A stretch of DNA of 64,000 nucleotides from Xenopus tropicalis. Lineage: Eukaryota; Chordata; Amphibia; Anura; Pipidae. The notes under the pieces were generated by a model. The model saw only the letters and a program-made list of their open reading frames with translations, was not told the origin of the DNA and did not search any database. The DNA is taken from NCBI RefSeq assembly GCF_000004195.4, contig NC_030681.2, positions 86,987,539 to 87,051,538 of the forward strand, in the 5' to 3' direction. Positions 21,838 to 33,445 of this stretch are shown here, one piece after another (position 1 is the stretch's first letter; each line of letters begins with the position of its first letter). The translations under genes were made by a program, and so were the position numbers.

Positions 21838-23292
21838 TTAGTCCCATTTGGAAGATTTTCTTCTTGTGTACCTGTTTCCTTCACTGTCAACAGCTTCATA
21901 TAATTCCCTTTTGTTCTCTTCTGTTGCATGTAAGTAAGCAATGTAGGCAACACACATTGTGATTGTGACAATTCCAAACACCATTACTGGTTTGTTCTGT
22001 TAAAATTCAAACAGAGAAACAATACTTTGCAGTATTTAAAATTATGTATTTAGATAATCACCAAAATTATCAGTCTACCCAGTACTCTGGGTACAAAAGA
22101 GCATTATAACTCCAAAGACACTGGCTGAAATTTGGGGACACTGCTGCTGTATTTATTCTAAGGAGTGCACTAAAATAAATTTATGTTACACATTTTATTT
22201 TTAACTTGGTGTGGAGCGTGATCAGTTCCATATTTTTGCCATATGAAAATATCTGCTAAACTTATGAGATATTATCCACAATGCTTAAAAAATACACTTT
22301 CCATATAACAAGTGTGCCTATCTTTCTGGGGCCATCAGCATACAGTTATACTAGCTTAGTTTACATCAAGTACAAGGTATAGTCTTATTAAAAGGGCACT
22401 ATTGCTGTACTTTGGAGGATTCTGGCTTCAAGGTAATAGATTACAAAAAACAGCAGAGAACCACATACTGGTGTATTGATGCGGAATGAGGCAACTTGTT
22501 ATGAATAAACTTCAGAAGTGCACGTAACTGCATTGCAATTTGAATTAAAACATTTTGGTTTTGTGCTATCTGCATTTCAATCATAACAGAATAAAATATA
22601 AAAATGCTACCTGACTGGTTGCTATGGGTACTTACAACCTTTTATTATTTATATTATACATTTAAAAAAAAAAAAAAGAATAGTCAAATATAGGACAGTC
22701 CACTTACTTATGAACTGTGCAAAGACAAAACATGGTCATTGCACAACAGATCATCAGTTGAAAACACTGAGAATGTGTGTACATTAATATATATATTTTT
22801 ACACTGCACATTTTACATGTTTCTCCATCCATTTAACCACTGCCTGGAAAAAAAGTTCTGGATTTTGTATGTTGCTATAGAAATTCTATTTTTCAATATC
22901 AGAAATGTAGTAAACCTGTAATAAAATGTCACATTGGAGAATTGGTTTGTTACATTTCTGAGAAAAGTTACCACTACAGTATCTGGGGATACCCATCTAT
23001 GGATATATTTGCACCTGCCACCAATATACTAGTTATCTTCTAAATCTATAGACAATGAGCAGAAGTACTCACTGATTTGATTTGCAGAAATATAGTCTGT
23101 TTACAAGAGTTTGTTAAAAAGTTGAGTTTACAACCTGACATATTACTTATTTCTTACAGGTTTGATGAAAAGCTCAGGATTCACCGCTCTGAACAGGGTG
23201 GTTGTCTTTACCCCTCTAAGTCCAGGGGTGCGATACTCCTCCTTGGGAGGGCTGCTTTTAGCATTAGATGATTCTGAGGACGGTGAAGACAT
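21838..23292 (-). CDS. smim8: Small integral membrane protein 8, 2 coding exons, complete
   Basis: Orthologue of vertebrate SMIM8 (C6orf162), a small single-pass membrane protein whose molecular role is not established. Exon A 23158-23292 encodes residues 1-45, exon B 21838-21996 encodes 46-97; the intron is GT-AG in phase 0 and the 97-aa length equals the human protein. The N-terminal third is hydrophilic and Ser-rich ([18 protein letters not shown]), followed by the strongly conserved stretch [20 protein letters not shown] and FIKPNKPV. A single hydrophobic segment spans about residues 49-68 ([19 protein letters not shown]), and the tail is charged and ends RRKSSKWD. A splice acceptor lies just before the start codon (exon upper edge 23309), so the 5' UTR continues in an upstream exon. 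No signal peptide is evident. Too short in each exon to appear as an obvious long ORF. Confidence 0.95.
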
Positions 23293-23586
23293 TTTTCCAA
23301 AAGAAGTTTCTGTTGATTGTTAAAACCTATACTTAAAAAAAAAAAAAAAAAAAGAAAAAGCATTACATAAAGATGTCTTTTATAGTATATCTTAAAATTA
23401 TATACACAACTGCAAATAGGGAAAACATAGTTTGCAAATTTGCTACAGTAAACCATATTGGAGGAATAGACTATTCAATGCAGGGATGCTGGCAAAACCA
23501 GTTGAGGTCCAACTTATACCCCAGTGCGAAACAAACTGATGCCCCCAATAGACATAAGACTGGCACCAGAGCCATGCTTACAGTAA

Positions 23587-24527
23587 TTAAAGGAATACTG
23601 TCATGGGAAAGTTATGTTTTTGTTTTTTTCAAAATGCATCAGTTAATAGAGCTTCTCCAGCAGAATCTTGCACTAAATTCAGTTTTTCAAAAACACAGAT
23701 TATTTAATTTTAAAATTTCACATGGGGCTAGCCATATTCTTCATCTCCCAGGGTGCCACAGCCATGTGACCTGAGCTCTGATAAACTTTACTTCTCTTTA
23801 CTGCTGTGCTGCAAGTTGGAGTGATATCACCCCCCTCCCCCCCCCAGCAACTGATCAGCAGAACAATGGAAAGGTAGCAAGATAGCAGCTCCCAGTAAAT
23901 ATCAGAATAGCACTCAAAAAATCCAGCTTGGGATTCCTCCAGTAAGGGCTCTGGCACACGGGGGAGATTAGTCGCCCGCGATTAACTCCCTGTTCGCGGG
24001 CGACTAATCTCCCCGAGTTACCTACCCCTGCCATCCCACCGGCGAACATGTAAGTCGCCGGCGGGATGGCAGACGCGGCGGCGCGATTTCGCGCAAATCG
24101 CCGAAAAAGACTCGCGAGGCTTTTTCGCCGATTTCCGCAAATCGCCCCGCCGCGTCTGCCATCCCGCCGGCGACTTACATGTTCGCCGGTGGGATGGCAG
24201 GGGTAGGCAACTCGGGGAGATTAGTCGCCCGCGAACAGGGAGTTAATCGCGGGCGACTAATCTCCCCCGTGTGCCAGAGCCCTTACATGGGAGTAGAAGA
24301 AACAAAAGGTTATCTGAAAGCAGTTCTAATGTGTAGGGCTGGCTCCTTCTGAAAGCCCAGAATCAGGCACAATGCACTGAGATGGCTGCCTACACACCAA
24401 TATTACAACTAAAAAATCCATTTGTTGGTTCAAGAATAAAATTTTAAATTGTGAATTGTTTGCTATGTAAACAGTGTCATTTAGAAATAAAAAGTATAGC
24501 ATAAAAATTATGACAGAATCCCTTTAA
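23587..24527. mobile_element. T2-type element interrupted by a Harbinger-type palindrome
   Basis: TTAAAGGAATACTGTCATGG at the left and ATGACAGAATCCCTTTAA at the right, TTAA on both sides. Split by the insertion 23946-24282. The uninterrupted element would be about 600 bp; a second copy without the insertion is at 39949-40512. Confidence 0.85.
23946..24282. mobile_element. Harbinger-type near-perfect palindrome
   Basis: 337 bp with arms of over 150 bp reading GGGCTCTGGCACACGGGGGA inward; centre near 24115 (CGAAAAAGACTCGCGAGGC). Very GC-rich for the window. Flanks TAA and TTA fit a TWA target duplication with one mutated base. Non-coding. Confidence 0.85.
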
Positions 24528-24691
24528 CATCCCTCCTAAAAATATTACAGTTGCCACAAGCCTGTTCGTAATCCATTACAAAATATGCCTACAAAAAGAA
24601 TACTATTCTCTGTTTCAGTGATTAGTGATTGCAGGTTGATAAACAACAGTGTATAGAGAATAAAGATACACAGTCTCACACCTGTGTCTTA

Positions 24692-25077
24692 AGGTCCCCA
24701 TACACAGTAAGATCCGCTCGATTGGCGAGATCGACAAGCGAGCGGATCTTCCCCCGATATCCCCACCTACGGGTGGGCAATATCGGGGAGCTCCAAGTTA
24801 AAAAAAAAAAAATAATCCGATCGTTTGGCCCTGGGGCCAAACGACCGGATTATATAGGCGGCAATGGGGCAGTCGGTTCGGGGACCGCATCAACGAGCCG
24901 ATGCGGCCCCCGATCCGACTGAATCTTTTAACCTGGCCGATCGATATCTGGCCAATTTCAGGCCAGATATCGGTCGGCCAGTCAGCTCGTTTCTGCCCCA
25001 TACACGGGCAGATAAGCTGCCGAGTCGGTCCAAGGGACCGATATCGGTAGCTATGATCGGCCCGTGTATGGGGGCCT
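24692..25077. mobile_element. Harbinger-like MITE (AGGTCCCCATACAC)
   Basis: Termini AGGTCCCCATACAC and GTGTATGGGGGCCT, flanked by TTA at 24689-24691 and 25078-25080, a TWA-type 3-bp duplication. Several internal small palindromes (CGATATCTGGC, GGCCCTGGGGCC). Fragments at 19620, 32454 and 43774. Confidence 0.75.
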
Positions 25078-25689
25078 TTATATTGTGTTTGGGAAAGCAA
25101 GCAGCCATACCCTGCAACCTACTTTTGTCACAATTAAAATCAGTTAAAGCAGGAACAGAGTGTACATTACACAAAACACCAATGGCATAAAGTGCCAGGA
25201 CTTACTGCTAAAAAAAAACACTTGAACTGTGAAACACTATCATTAGTCAAGTTCATTATCTGTATAAATCCATTATTTATTCTCACAGTGCCAATTTGTA
25301 GTCCAACAGCAATTCAGAAAGGATTCACAGGTTGCTTTCATACTAATGCCAACCCAGCCACAATGTTTGGGTCCCTATTTGCTGCCCCAGCTTTCTGCAT
25401 ACATAGAACAATTTGTTGCATGTATCTCACAGACAGATGTTTTCCTTATGGGGGCCTGAGATAGAACACATGCTGTTCAGGCACCTCTGTAAAATCAGCA
25501 CATTATATTTAATACCAGAGCCAGGGACTAGTTCTGGAGCCTGAAGGTTATCCGTATATTAACAGCTTGTCCTTGATTATCAGCATATTTCAGGTTGTGC
25601 ACTTTGTATAACATCACACTGTACATTAATATGGGTAAAATCTGCACAGCATTCAGCCCTTATTACTAACTGTCTCAGCTGGGAAAGAC

Positions 25690-26120
25690 TCAATCACACG
25701 CTACTGTCCCTAAAGCTTGTACCTGCGAGATATGCGGAACAGCCAAAGAAAAGAAATGCCGATGATTGGCTGCATTGCCGGAAGGGGTGGGAGTTGGAGA
25801 AGTTAAGTTAGGGAACGTCTATAAAGTCGTTGTCATTGAGTTAAAGAAACACTTCTAAATCACAGCCCGAAACAGAGCACGAATCTGTTTAACCATATTT
25901 CTGTCCATTCCACTCTTAATTCAGCTAATAAAAATACCTATCTACCTGCAAAGCCGTTAAAAGCTATCTACTTCAGTCCGCCCCTCACTACCTCTATATT
26001 AAAGCGACTCAAACTTCACAGTTAATAGGAATCCGTGCACCAAAAGGAGCTGTAAACCCTCCCATTACCATTTATACGCACTTCCGACAACAGCTAGACT
26101 TTGCCAGCCAGCGTCCTGAG
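25690..26120. promoter_or_regulatory. Likely smim8 promoter / 5' UTR region, possibly bidirectional
   Basis: smim8 needs an upstream non-coding exon, and this is the first unique, repeat-poor stretch upstream. On the minus strand there are candidate splice donors at 25944-25945 (TTTGCAG then GTAGAT) and 25721-25722 (CTCGCAG then GTACAA). An ETS core (CGGAAGTG on the minus strand) sits at 26079-26086. On the plus strand CCTGAG then GTAAAGGG at 26115-26128 resembles a donor leaving a non-coding exon in the opposite direction, which could belong to gjb7. Exon boundaries and start sites are inferred, not shown. Confidence 0.4.
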
Positions 26121-26633
26121 GTAAAGGGAATCTGTATAAATAAACCAATTGTGTGTAGCGACCTCTGCTGTGCGGAGTGAAAATTGCATTTAAAAGTGTT
26201 GGTCATTTTCACTTCCCTAGGATTTTGTCACCAAGAGTAGATGATAAATTCACAGTAGGAAAGCTGTGTGCTTCCGACTGATAAAATCTGATGGTGTCTG
26301 ACAGACCTTTTCTTCTTATTGAAATACATTGACTGTTAGATGTAAATGCAGGAACAAAACACACTATCCAGCTTTATCTGATCCAACTTGCATTAGAGCT
26401 GTGGGGATCACATTTTGTGGCATAAAAATCTTGTGTTGTTGCATGACAAGATTTTGTGGACCATAGAATATCTGACCCACAGAATATGATCAAAATCTCC
26501 CGTTTAAACGCAGGCTGAGAATCAGCCCCAATGTTTTAAAAATCTAAAAACTGTGCCTCCCTGCACGCTGCACATGCAGTTTCGGGCTGAAATATTCTTC
26601 ATCTGCTGCACGTCGCTCCACGTGGCACTAGCC

Positions 26634-27028
26634 TTAAAGGGGACATATGGTACGCATCTAAATATAGAAGTAATGTGCTTTAAAAAGATCTGTTTTGGGC
26701 TGATTTATTGAAAATTTCCAACTGTTCCACTTCCTGCTGCCTCCCTTCTCAGGCTATGCAGAGGGCAAGCACACTGCACTGTAGGATAGGAACCAATTAG
26801 CAGCTAGGCTGACCTGATAGGGAACTGAAGTCTGTCTGTGCTTGTGGACTGCAGGACTGTGATTGGCTATCCCCCTCCTACTGTGCTTCTAGCAGGGACC
26901 GTTAGGACATGCCCCCCCCTAAAGGGGACGCCAATAAAGAGCCCATTTTTACAAATAGTATTAATTTTTAGCCCTAAAGTTAAACCCGCATCCATGTTTG
27001 TTTCGTTTATCCTATATGTCTCCTTTAA
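26634..27028. mobile_element. T2/Kolobok-type MITE
   Basis: TTAAAGGGGACATATGGTA at the left, CCTATATGTCTCCTTTAA at the right, TTAA both sides, 395 bp. Just upstream (about 26490-26633) is the right end of another element ending GTGGCACTAGCCTTA. Confidence 0.8.
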
Positions 27029-27128
27029 CTAGTCTAGTTCAGGCCTGTAGGTTTGTACTCAAAGTAGTGGATACTAACACAGAAAGCAGAAAAATATTGT
27101 TATGGACCTGTTTGTTCAGCTTTTATTT

Positions 27129-27205
27129 CCACTCCTATCAGGCCTGGACTTGGATTCAAAATAGTTCCCGGCATTTAAGTACATAGAGGCCCAAACAGCC
27201 TCCAC
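27129..27205. repeat. Repeat family B fragment
   Basis: Contains GGCCTGGACTTGGATTC and AGAGGCCCAAACAGCCTCCA. The same modules occur at 43520-43685 and, inverted, at 48225-48360. Type of element not known. Confidence 0.55.
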
Positions 27206-27234
27206 CAGCCAAATTTTTGACAAATTTTGCTTTC

Positions 27235-27495
27235 ATCTGTGCAACATTGCCTGAATACACCCATACCTTATGGAAACTTATTCAGTATCTAATTATTTCT
27301 TGCCTTGACTATTGCTATTTACTTGTAGGCCTTTCAATATACAGTCTGTTACAACTTCAATCTGTTCAACACTGCAACTAGCTTCCTCCATCTATCTCAC
27401 TGTTCAGAATTAGTCATTATCTATGCAAATCCCTTTACTGGCTCCATGTTCGTTTCAAATTAAGATAAAAAAACAAACACTGACATTCAAGGTCC
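27235..27495 (+). pseudogene. LINE reverse transcriptase C-terminal relic (CR1/L2-like)
   Basis: Plus-strand translation contains LDYCYLLVGLSIYSLLQLQ followed by SVQHCN and, after stops, LTFKVL. This is the LDYCN-SLL-GLP ... LQ-VQNAAARL region typical of CR1/L2/Rex1-clade LINE ORF2. Broken by stops, and cut off by a T2-like start (TTAAAGGGACAGTATATACC) at about 27497. Confidence 0.65.
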
Positions 27496-28147
27496 TTAAA
27501 GGGACAGTATATACCTAAAAACAACTTTGCTAAAAGTGAGCACATTAAATAGGACTTGTGTTGAAATGACATTCTACCTATTATTTTAATTTAAAAAAAA
27601 AAATCCATCCTACTTAGACATGCTCACAATTTATAGCACTGGAATTTAACTGACACTGACTTCATAGATTACCATTTACTATCATCATATGCACAGCTAT
27701 TATTATACTTTAACTGTGATAGCTCTGTTATGCTACTTTGTATTTGCAAAGTGTAAAACTTTTTTAATAAAAACAATTGTTTAAGCACTAAAGCACTAAT
27801 TTTAAAGTTGGGCTATGTTTACTTGAACTCTCCCCCTCCCTTTCTTAACAGGGAAATTTGTTCAGAGCTCCCTATCTACCTTAAAACAAACAAAAAAACA
27901 AACAGAAGGACCCCACAGAGAGTGCACAAAACAGAAAAAGGATAAATATTGTGAATGTAACATACAGAAACATTGATATCAATACTGTAGAAGTGGGAAT
28001 GTATAACCCTCCTTTTTTCTTTTCCTGAATATGTGTTTATAAAACTGAAAAAATCTTAATAAAAACTATTGAAACATGAAACAAACAAACAAAGAAACAA
28101 ACAAACCCCTCCCTTCTCTAAACAGCAACATATGCAGCTCATTATAA

Positions 28148-28329
28148 GGGCTCTGGCACATGGGGAAACTAGTCTCCCCAAAATCCCATTCCACCGGCGA
28201 GAATGTAAATTGCGCCGCCGCGTATGCCATCCCACCAGCGATTTACATTCTTGCCGGTGGGATGGCATTTCGGGGAGATTAGTCGCCCGTGACAAGGGAG
28301 ATTTGTTGCGGGCGACTCCGCCAGAGTCC
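28148..28329. mobile_element. Harbinger-type MITE, short copy
   Basis: GGGCTCTGGCACATGG ... CGCCAGAGTCC flanked by TAA on both sides (28145-28147, 28330-28332). Shares CCGGTGGGATGGCA and GGGGAGATTAGTCGCCCG with 23946-24282. 182 bp. An L1-like 3' tail (AATAAAAACTATTGAAAC) and a CAAA repeat precede it at about 28050-28105. Confidence 0.8.
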
Positions 28330-28519
28330 TAAGGGGCTTCTCAGTTAATTGTTAATTATCAGGTAAAAATATTATTAGCGCCTATGAAGTTCTTCAGGAT
28401 CAAGAAGTGACACAAAGTACAAGAGTGAAACTGGCTTCATACTCTAGTTTAGTGATCTGCTTATTTTGCAAGGTCCCCAAACAAGCAGATCTTTGCCAAT
28501 ATCTAGAAAGCTTGAGATA

Positions 28520-28687
28520 ACAAAGCTGCATGAACCCACAATGGAGGCAAAACAATCCTATGGGTTTATTTGATCTTTAAATGTTTTTAGTAGACTTATG
28601 GTATGGTGATCCATATTATTAAAAAAAACTACTTACATGGAAATCCCCAGGCGCCAAGTATTCTTAGTAATAAATCACATACCTGTA
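28520..28687. mobile_element. MITE family A, truncated
   Basis: Retains GGAGGCAAAACAATCCTATG, TAGTAGACTTATGGTATGG, AATCCCCAGGCGCCAAG and ends CATACCTGTA. The other half is lost. Confidence 0.6.
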
Positions 28688-28689
28688 CT

Positions 28690-30920
28690 ATTTATTAATT
28701 CTTTCCTGTCTCACATAGTAATAAACCCCAGTAATGAGTAATATAGTAATATAGTATAGTAATAATAATGAGTGCTAGCAATAACTGAAATTGCATCACA
28801 TACTAAGAACTAATTCCCACAACTGGGATATCAATTAACATGTTATTATGTAATTAAAGCCTAAAAGAGAAGAGAACATATATTCAAATTTTTTTTTTTA
28901 TATTATAAAACAGGGAGGGTTGACTTAAATTTTGGGTGTGGTTTAAATATACTACTACTTGTCTCATAAAGGACAATCCTACCTGTCTAGGTATTTTGAT
29001 GTCCTTATATAAGAAACATTGCACTACCAGTATGCCCTCCCCTTTAAGTAAAACAAGGATTGCTTGTCGATCTATTGCAATATACTTCAAGCTGGGACAG
29101 ACCGGACTGGGGATGACTTTGACGTAGTTGGCCAGCTTAAAGAACATGCAATATATGAACAAAAAATCCCTGTATCTTTAAAGGGGCAATGGTAGCTTAC
29201 CGGCCTGTGTATAGGGCCCTAAGATGGGCCTGCTCAACCATTATCTGGACAAAAATCGAAATTTGGCTTAACTGCAGGAAAAATGTGAAAGAAGGCATTT
29301 TCCAGTGATTATCTGTGTGACAAATCTGAATGAAGTGAAACAGTGTAGCATTGTTATCACTTTGTTTTGTAAATCTGATGGCAACACAACATTAACAAAA
29401 ACTTTCTATAAAGTAAAATGACAAAAAGGCACTTCCAAAGTCCCACAAAAGTCTTCCCCAATAAATGGTAGCCGAGAGGTATCTGAAGAGGTAGAAGTGC
29501 CGGAGTCCCTTTCTCTCTCCAAAAAATGTCCCCTATGTTGCCCATAATTGTTATTATGCTGGTATGTGAAGACTTATTGGACTTCCAGGTTCCCTGCCCC
29601 TGTTGGCTCTGCCTATTGTTTTAATACCGGCACACAGACTTGTTGGAGCCTCTGTGGGTAATCATTATTTGTATGATTTTTATTGTCTTTACAGACACAC
29701 CTTGAATATATCCTTAGCCCTTTAGAAAGAAATCAGATCATTTTCTCCACTACTTTGCACAGATCCATCACACCTACCATGTCTTTGGATAAAGTCACAT
29801 AAATACATAGTTTCCTCTGAAATTCTGAGCCCCAACTCAGCTCTCATGTCCATTTCTGGAGCCATAATAAACTGGCTCCTTACTGATAACAGCATCAAAA
29901 GTGCAGTCATACGTGGAGGGTGACTTTTTTGTTTGAGGAGGCTGACATAGGGATTTGTTAAATAATTAACATTCCAACAACCACTCGCAGTTCCCACTGA
30001 CTTAAGTGGGAACCAAGCTAAAGCGCAGTTCTTTCTGCAAAAATACCTTCCAGTTAACCAGTACTGGGATCACTGTATCTTGATTCTAATTCTGGGCAAT
30101 CAGAAAATATTTTTGGGGCTTTGTTGCCCACCCATGTGTAAAAACACAAAAAATCCATGGTGTTGGCACACATTATTGACATGAGAGCACTTACTGACAA
30201 GCAGACAGGTAACTAATAACCTCAGGAAAACTTATAGGTTAAATGCAGTTTCAGTTTCTTGTAGAAGAGCCTAGAACATATTTCAGGATGAATGAATATA
30301 GTATTCAGCATTAACCCTTTTCTTGCCTGTACCTTTTACTCTGCTGTACACACATATCACTCTACCCATTGTGGCAGCCATATTGTTTTATAGCCTGTAA
30401 TGCTTATACAAACCAATGTTTAATGCACATGTGGTTTTTAATTAAATATAGCATAGTTTGTTGTGGCAAGAGAGGGGCTATTGCTATTATAGTTGGAAAA
30501 GCTTCAAGCACATAAAGGCTGGAAAGTTAGTCAAAATAAAGGTTGTAGAAGAGGAAGCAGAAAAAATAGCAGTTTTTGAAAATTGCATTCTTTATGGCAC
30601 TAACAGTTCTTGGGGGGTGAGGGGATAATTATCTCTGTGTCAGAAGCAGAAACTTTATAAATCTAACAAAAATTCCAGATCTCTGTGACATCTCCTCTCA
30701 ATGCTGCTGATTTTGAAGTCGTGGTACAGCCTTGCAAGATTTGGATTGGTTGGAGGGAGGGAGGTTCACTGTTTGCATGGCAATGGAAAGATTTTGATTA
30801 AAATTTTCTATATTTTACTCTTTTTTTGGAATTTATTTTGTAAAAATGACAGACAGGTTTGTGGAGGCTTAGCTTCCCCTTGCCTTAATGAAAATCTGCC
30901 TATGAGTGCAGTATTGATGT
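28690..30920. other. Gene-free stretch between smim8 and gjb7
   Basis: AT-rich DNA. I recognise no exon, RNA gene or complete transposon; a short T2-like TTAAAGGGGCAATGG motif with GGCCTGTGTATAGGGCCC occurs near 29180. May lie within a long gjb7 5' intron. Confidence 0.5.
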
Positions 30921-30924
30921 GTGG

Positions 30925-31225
30925 GTTGGCCTGATACCTGCAGGACCTGCAGGTTAACCTGCGGGTTGGTGGGTTCGGGCCGACCTCGGCACATATATTG
31001 CGGGTTGGGTTTGGGTTGAGCTCTTCCGTTCAACCTTCCCGCCTGCAACTTAACACTGCCTGCTTCCTTTTCCAATACGCCCATCCCTTTTGTGATGTCA
31101 TTTCAGGGCAGGTCTATAAATAGAGGGAAGAAGCCGGGTCGAGTAGGGTTAGAGTTGTAAGTGGGCAGGTTAGGGTCGGGTGCGGGACGAGGATTTCTCG
31201 ACCTGCCCTTGATCTGTGCAAAATG
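30925..31225. repeat. G-rich repeat of GGGTTGGGT/GGGTCGGGT type
   Basis: A dense run of GGGTTNGGG and CCTGCAGG-like motifs (GCGGGTTGGTGGGTTCGGG, GGGTTGGGTTTGGGTTG), with a TATA-like CTATAAATAGAG near 31120. Probably transposon-derived; family not assigned. G-runs could form G-quadruplexes. Confidence 0.45.
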
Positions 31226-33244
31226 AACATTTAATTTGCCCCCAGGCAAACCGGTTGAATACAGTGAGGGGTTGTGTATAACCACCTTTAATTGTGGCAG
31301 TCAGACAGTTTGGCAGCTGTCCCATCATTCATCTATATTTTGTACTTCTGCTCCTTACAAATGAGCAGTTGCTACTTGGTCCTGTCAAGCACAGTTACTC
31401 CTGTTCCTGTTCTTGTCATGCACCAGCTTTAACTCTGCTTACTTTGCCCACCTTGTCTATTAATGGAATTAAGTGTAGCCTTGCTGAGGATGCACATGAG
31501 GTTGTGAATTTGTTTTTCTTTTATGCCCATTTTAATTGTTTTAGCAAACACAACAACAAGGCAACTACACCCCCCAGTTTAAAGGTACTCCATGCAGACT
31601 ATGGACTACCAGATGAGAACCGTTTTTTTATGATATTATCCTTGTGATTGTGGGTTAAGGACAAAGAGAAAATTAAGAGACAAAGAGTTGGTTTTGTGTC
31701 AATTCTTAATGCTAGGAAAGTTTCACAAACATTATACAGCTCTGTTGTCTGTGAATAATCAAACAGAACCAGAGTTAGCGCCAAGGTACACAGCAATACC
31801 AAAAGGCTTCCCATGCCAACCTCAAGATCTTTTGTAAGTAAGGATAGCACCAGGCCAGAACCCCCCACACTCCCCTTGGACTAACAAGATGAGAAGAAGA
31901 AACAAGAAAAAGAAAGAAAAGAAGGGTGAGAACAATGGAGGTCTTGTGCAAGGTAAAATTTACAAGAAAAAAATATATTTATCTTCATATTTCTAATAAA
32001 AGGAAATTGGAAAGTTTGTCCTTTAAATACATATTGTAGTTAGGCATTAATTAGTACACCAAGCTTAATGGTACTAACCAGAAAGTCTTGATATACAATA
32101 AATATATTCCTTGTTGTTAAGGAACAAAAAACCTGTCAGACAGGTGAACAGAATGTCTGCAGTATATCATTACAAATGGAAACAGAAACAGATGATTTCA
32201 ACATCTAGCTGGAGAATCTCTCTCCTCATCTAAATATTGTCAATTTTCTTCTGCGTACCAGCAGGATGTGCTAGTTCAAATAAGGATTTCAATTTTTTAT
32301 TATCAATTTTTTAACAAATTACTTTTGCTGGAGAAAGTAATTTAAGTATCTTTCTATTGAAGAAGTAAATACAGCTGCAAAAAGAGTGTGCTAGAAATGT
32401 CCTGTTTGACAAGTATTTGCTCAGTTTTGCCGGAAACCTCCAGGTTTGCCACGCCCGTCGGGAGTGTCCAAACACGGGCCGATTAGCTGCTGATATCGGC
32501 AGCTACTATCGCCCAGTGTATGGGGACCTTTACTGTCCAACTGAACCCCCTATACCAGCAGGGCCTTTTATAACTCCTGGGTCCCAGGCAGTCGCAGGGT
32601 CTGCTTCCTCTACAGTTATGTTCCTAAGCAGATTTTTAAAAGAGACTTACCTGTTTTACAGTTTCCCCATTGATAGATTTGAGTATGTGCATCCTTAGAT
32701 ATGGTTGCATTTCTTTAAAACATGTCACCCTCCATAAGTATATAAATATAGTTGTATGACATTTTAGACAGAGATGAAATTCCCTGAATTTACAAAAAAA
32801 ACTTGAATGGCAGAGAATTTTACCCTAATTTACATTCATGGGCTTCCAGGTTTAGGAGAGCAAATTGTCATTGTCAATAAATCTCACCAAAGTTGGCATT
32901 GAGGTGGATCTCCCTTTTCCCAGGTGAACAATCCCCACAGTTTGGGAACCACTTCTGTAAATCAGGGCTCAATGTTTTTGTTTGATAGAAGCATCAATAA
33001 AGATGAATTATCTAATATCTGACATTTACACCAGATGGTCATACATCTATGTGGGTGGAAGAGATCTGTATTTGGGCTGAAAGAATAAATAAGCCACTCT
33101 TGAAATGCCTAAGAATACAAATTAAATTCCTTTAAAAGGGGACAATAACATAATGGACCCATAATACATTTCTGCATGGTGGTCTAGTCATCAATAGATG
33201 TTTGATATTTTTAGTATATGAATCTTATTTGAACTGAGCAGTAG
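31226..33244. other. Gene-free stretch; small Harbinger-like fragment
   Basis: Contains at about 32454-32536 the right end of the AGGTCCCCATACAC family (AACACGGGCCGATTAGCTGC, GTGTATGGGGACCTTTA). Otherwise AT-rich with no supported gene; the ORF at 31294-31647 shows no recognisable domain. Confidence 0.5.
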
Positions 33245-33445
33245 CAATTTTTTTTGCCAGGCATGGATTTGCAGGAAAATTCAGCATTTCAGCACTAGCG
33301 AATCTTATTGCCAAACTGCCGCAAAAATTTGCAGAGTGAAGAAAACGTTGCTACAAAAAAGTAGCGTTGTGTCAAATAAGTCACAAATAAAGTCAAAAAA
33401 AGTTGCGGTCATGTCAAAAAAATCATATGTGCTTTGCCTGCCGTA
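33245..33445. mobile_element. Truncated hAT-type element
   Basis: TTTTTTTTGCCAGGCATGGA and GCAAAAATTTGCAGAG match the family at 15042-15298 in inverted orientation. Ends not resolved. Confidence 0.5.

Noticed and set aside
23946..24282. GC-rich palindrome as a CpG-island promoter or structured ncRNA
   Set aside because: Terminal inverted repeats, TWA flanks and two further copies identify it as a Harbinger-type MITE.
31294..31647. 117-codon ORF with hydrophobic N-terminus
   Set aside because: No recognisable similarity, no splice context, in a repeat-rich spacer.
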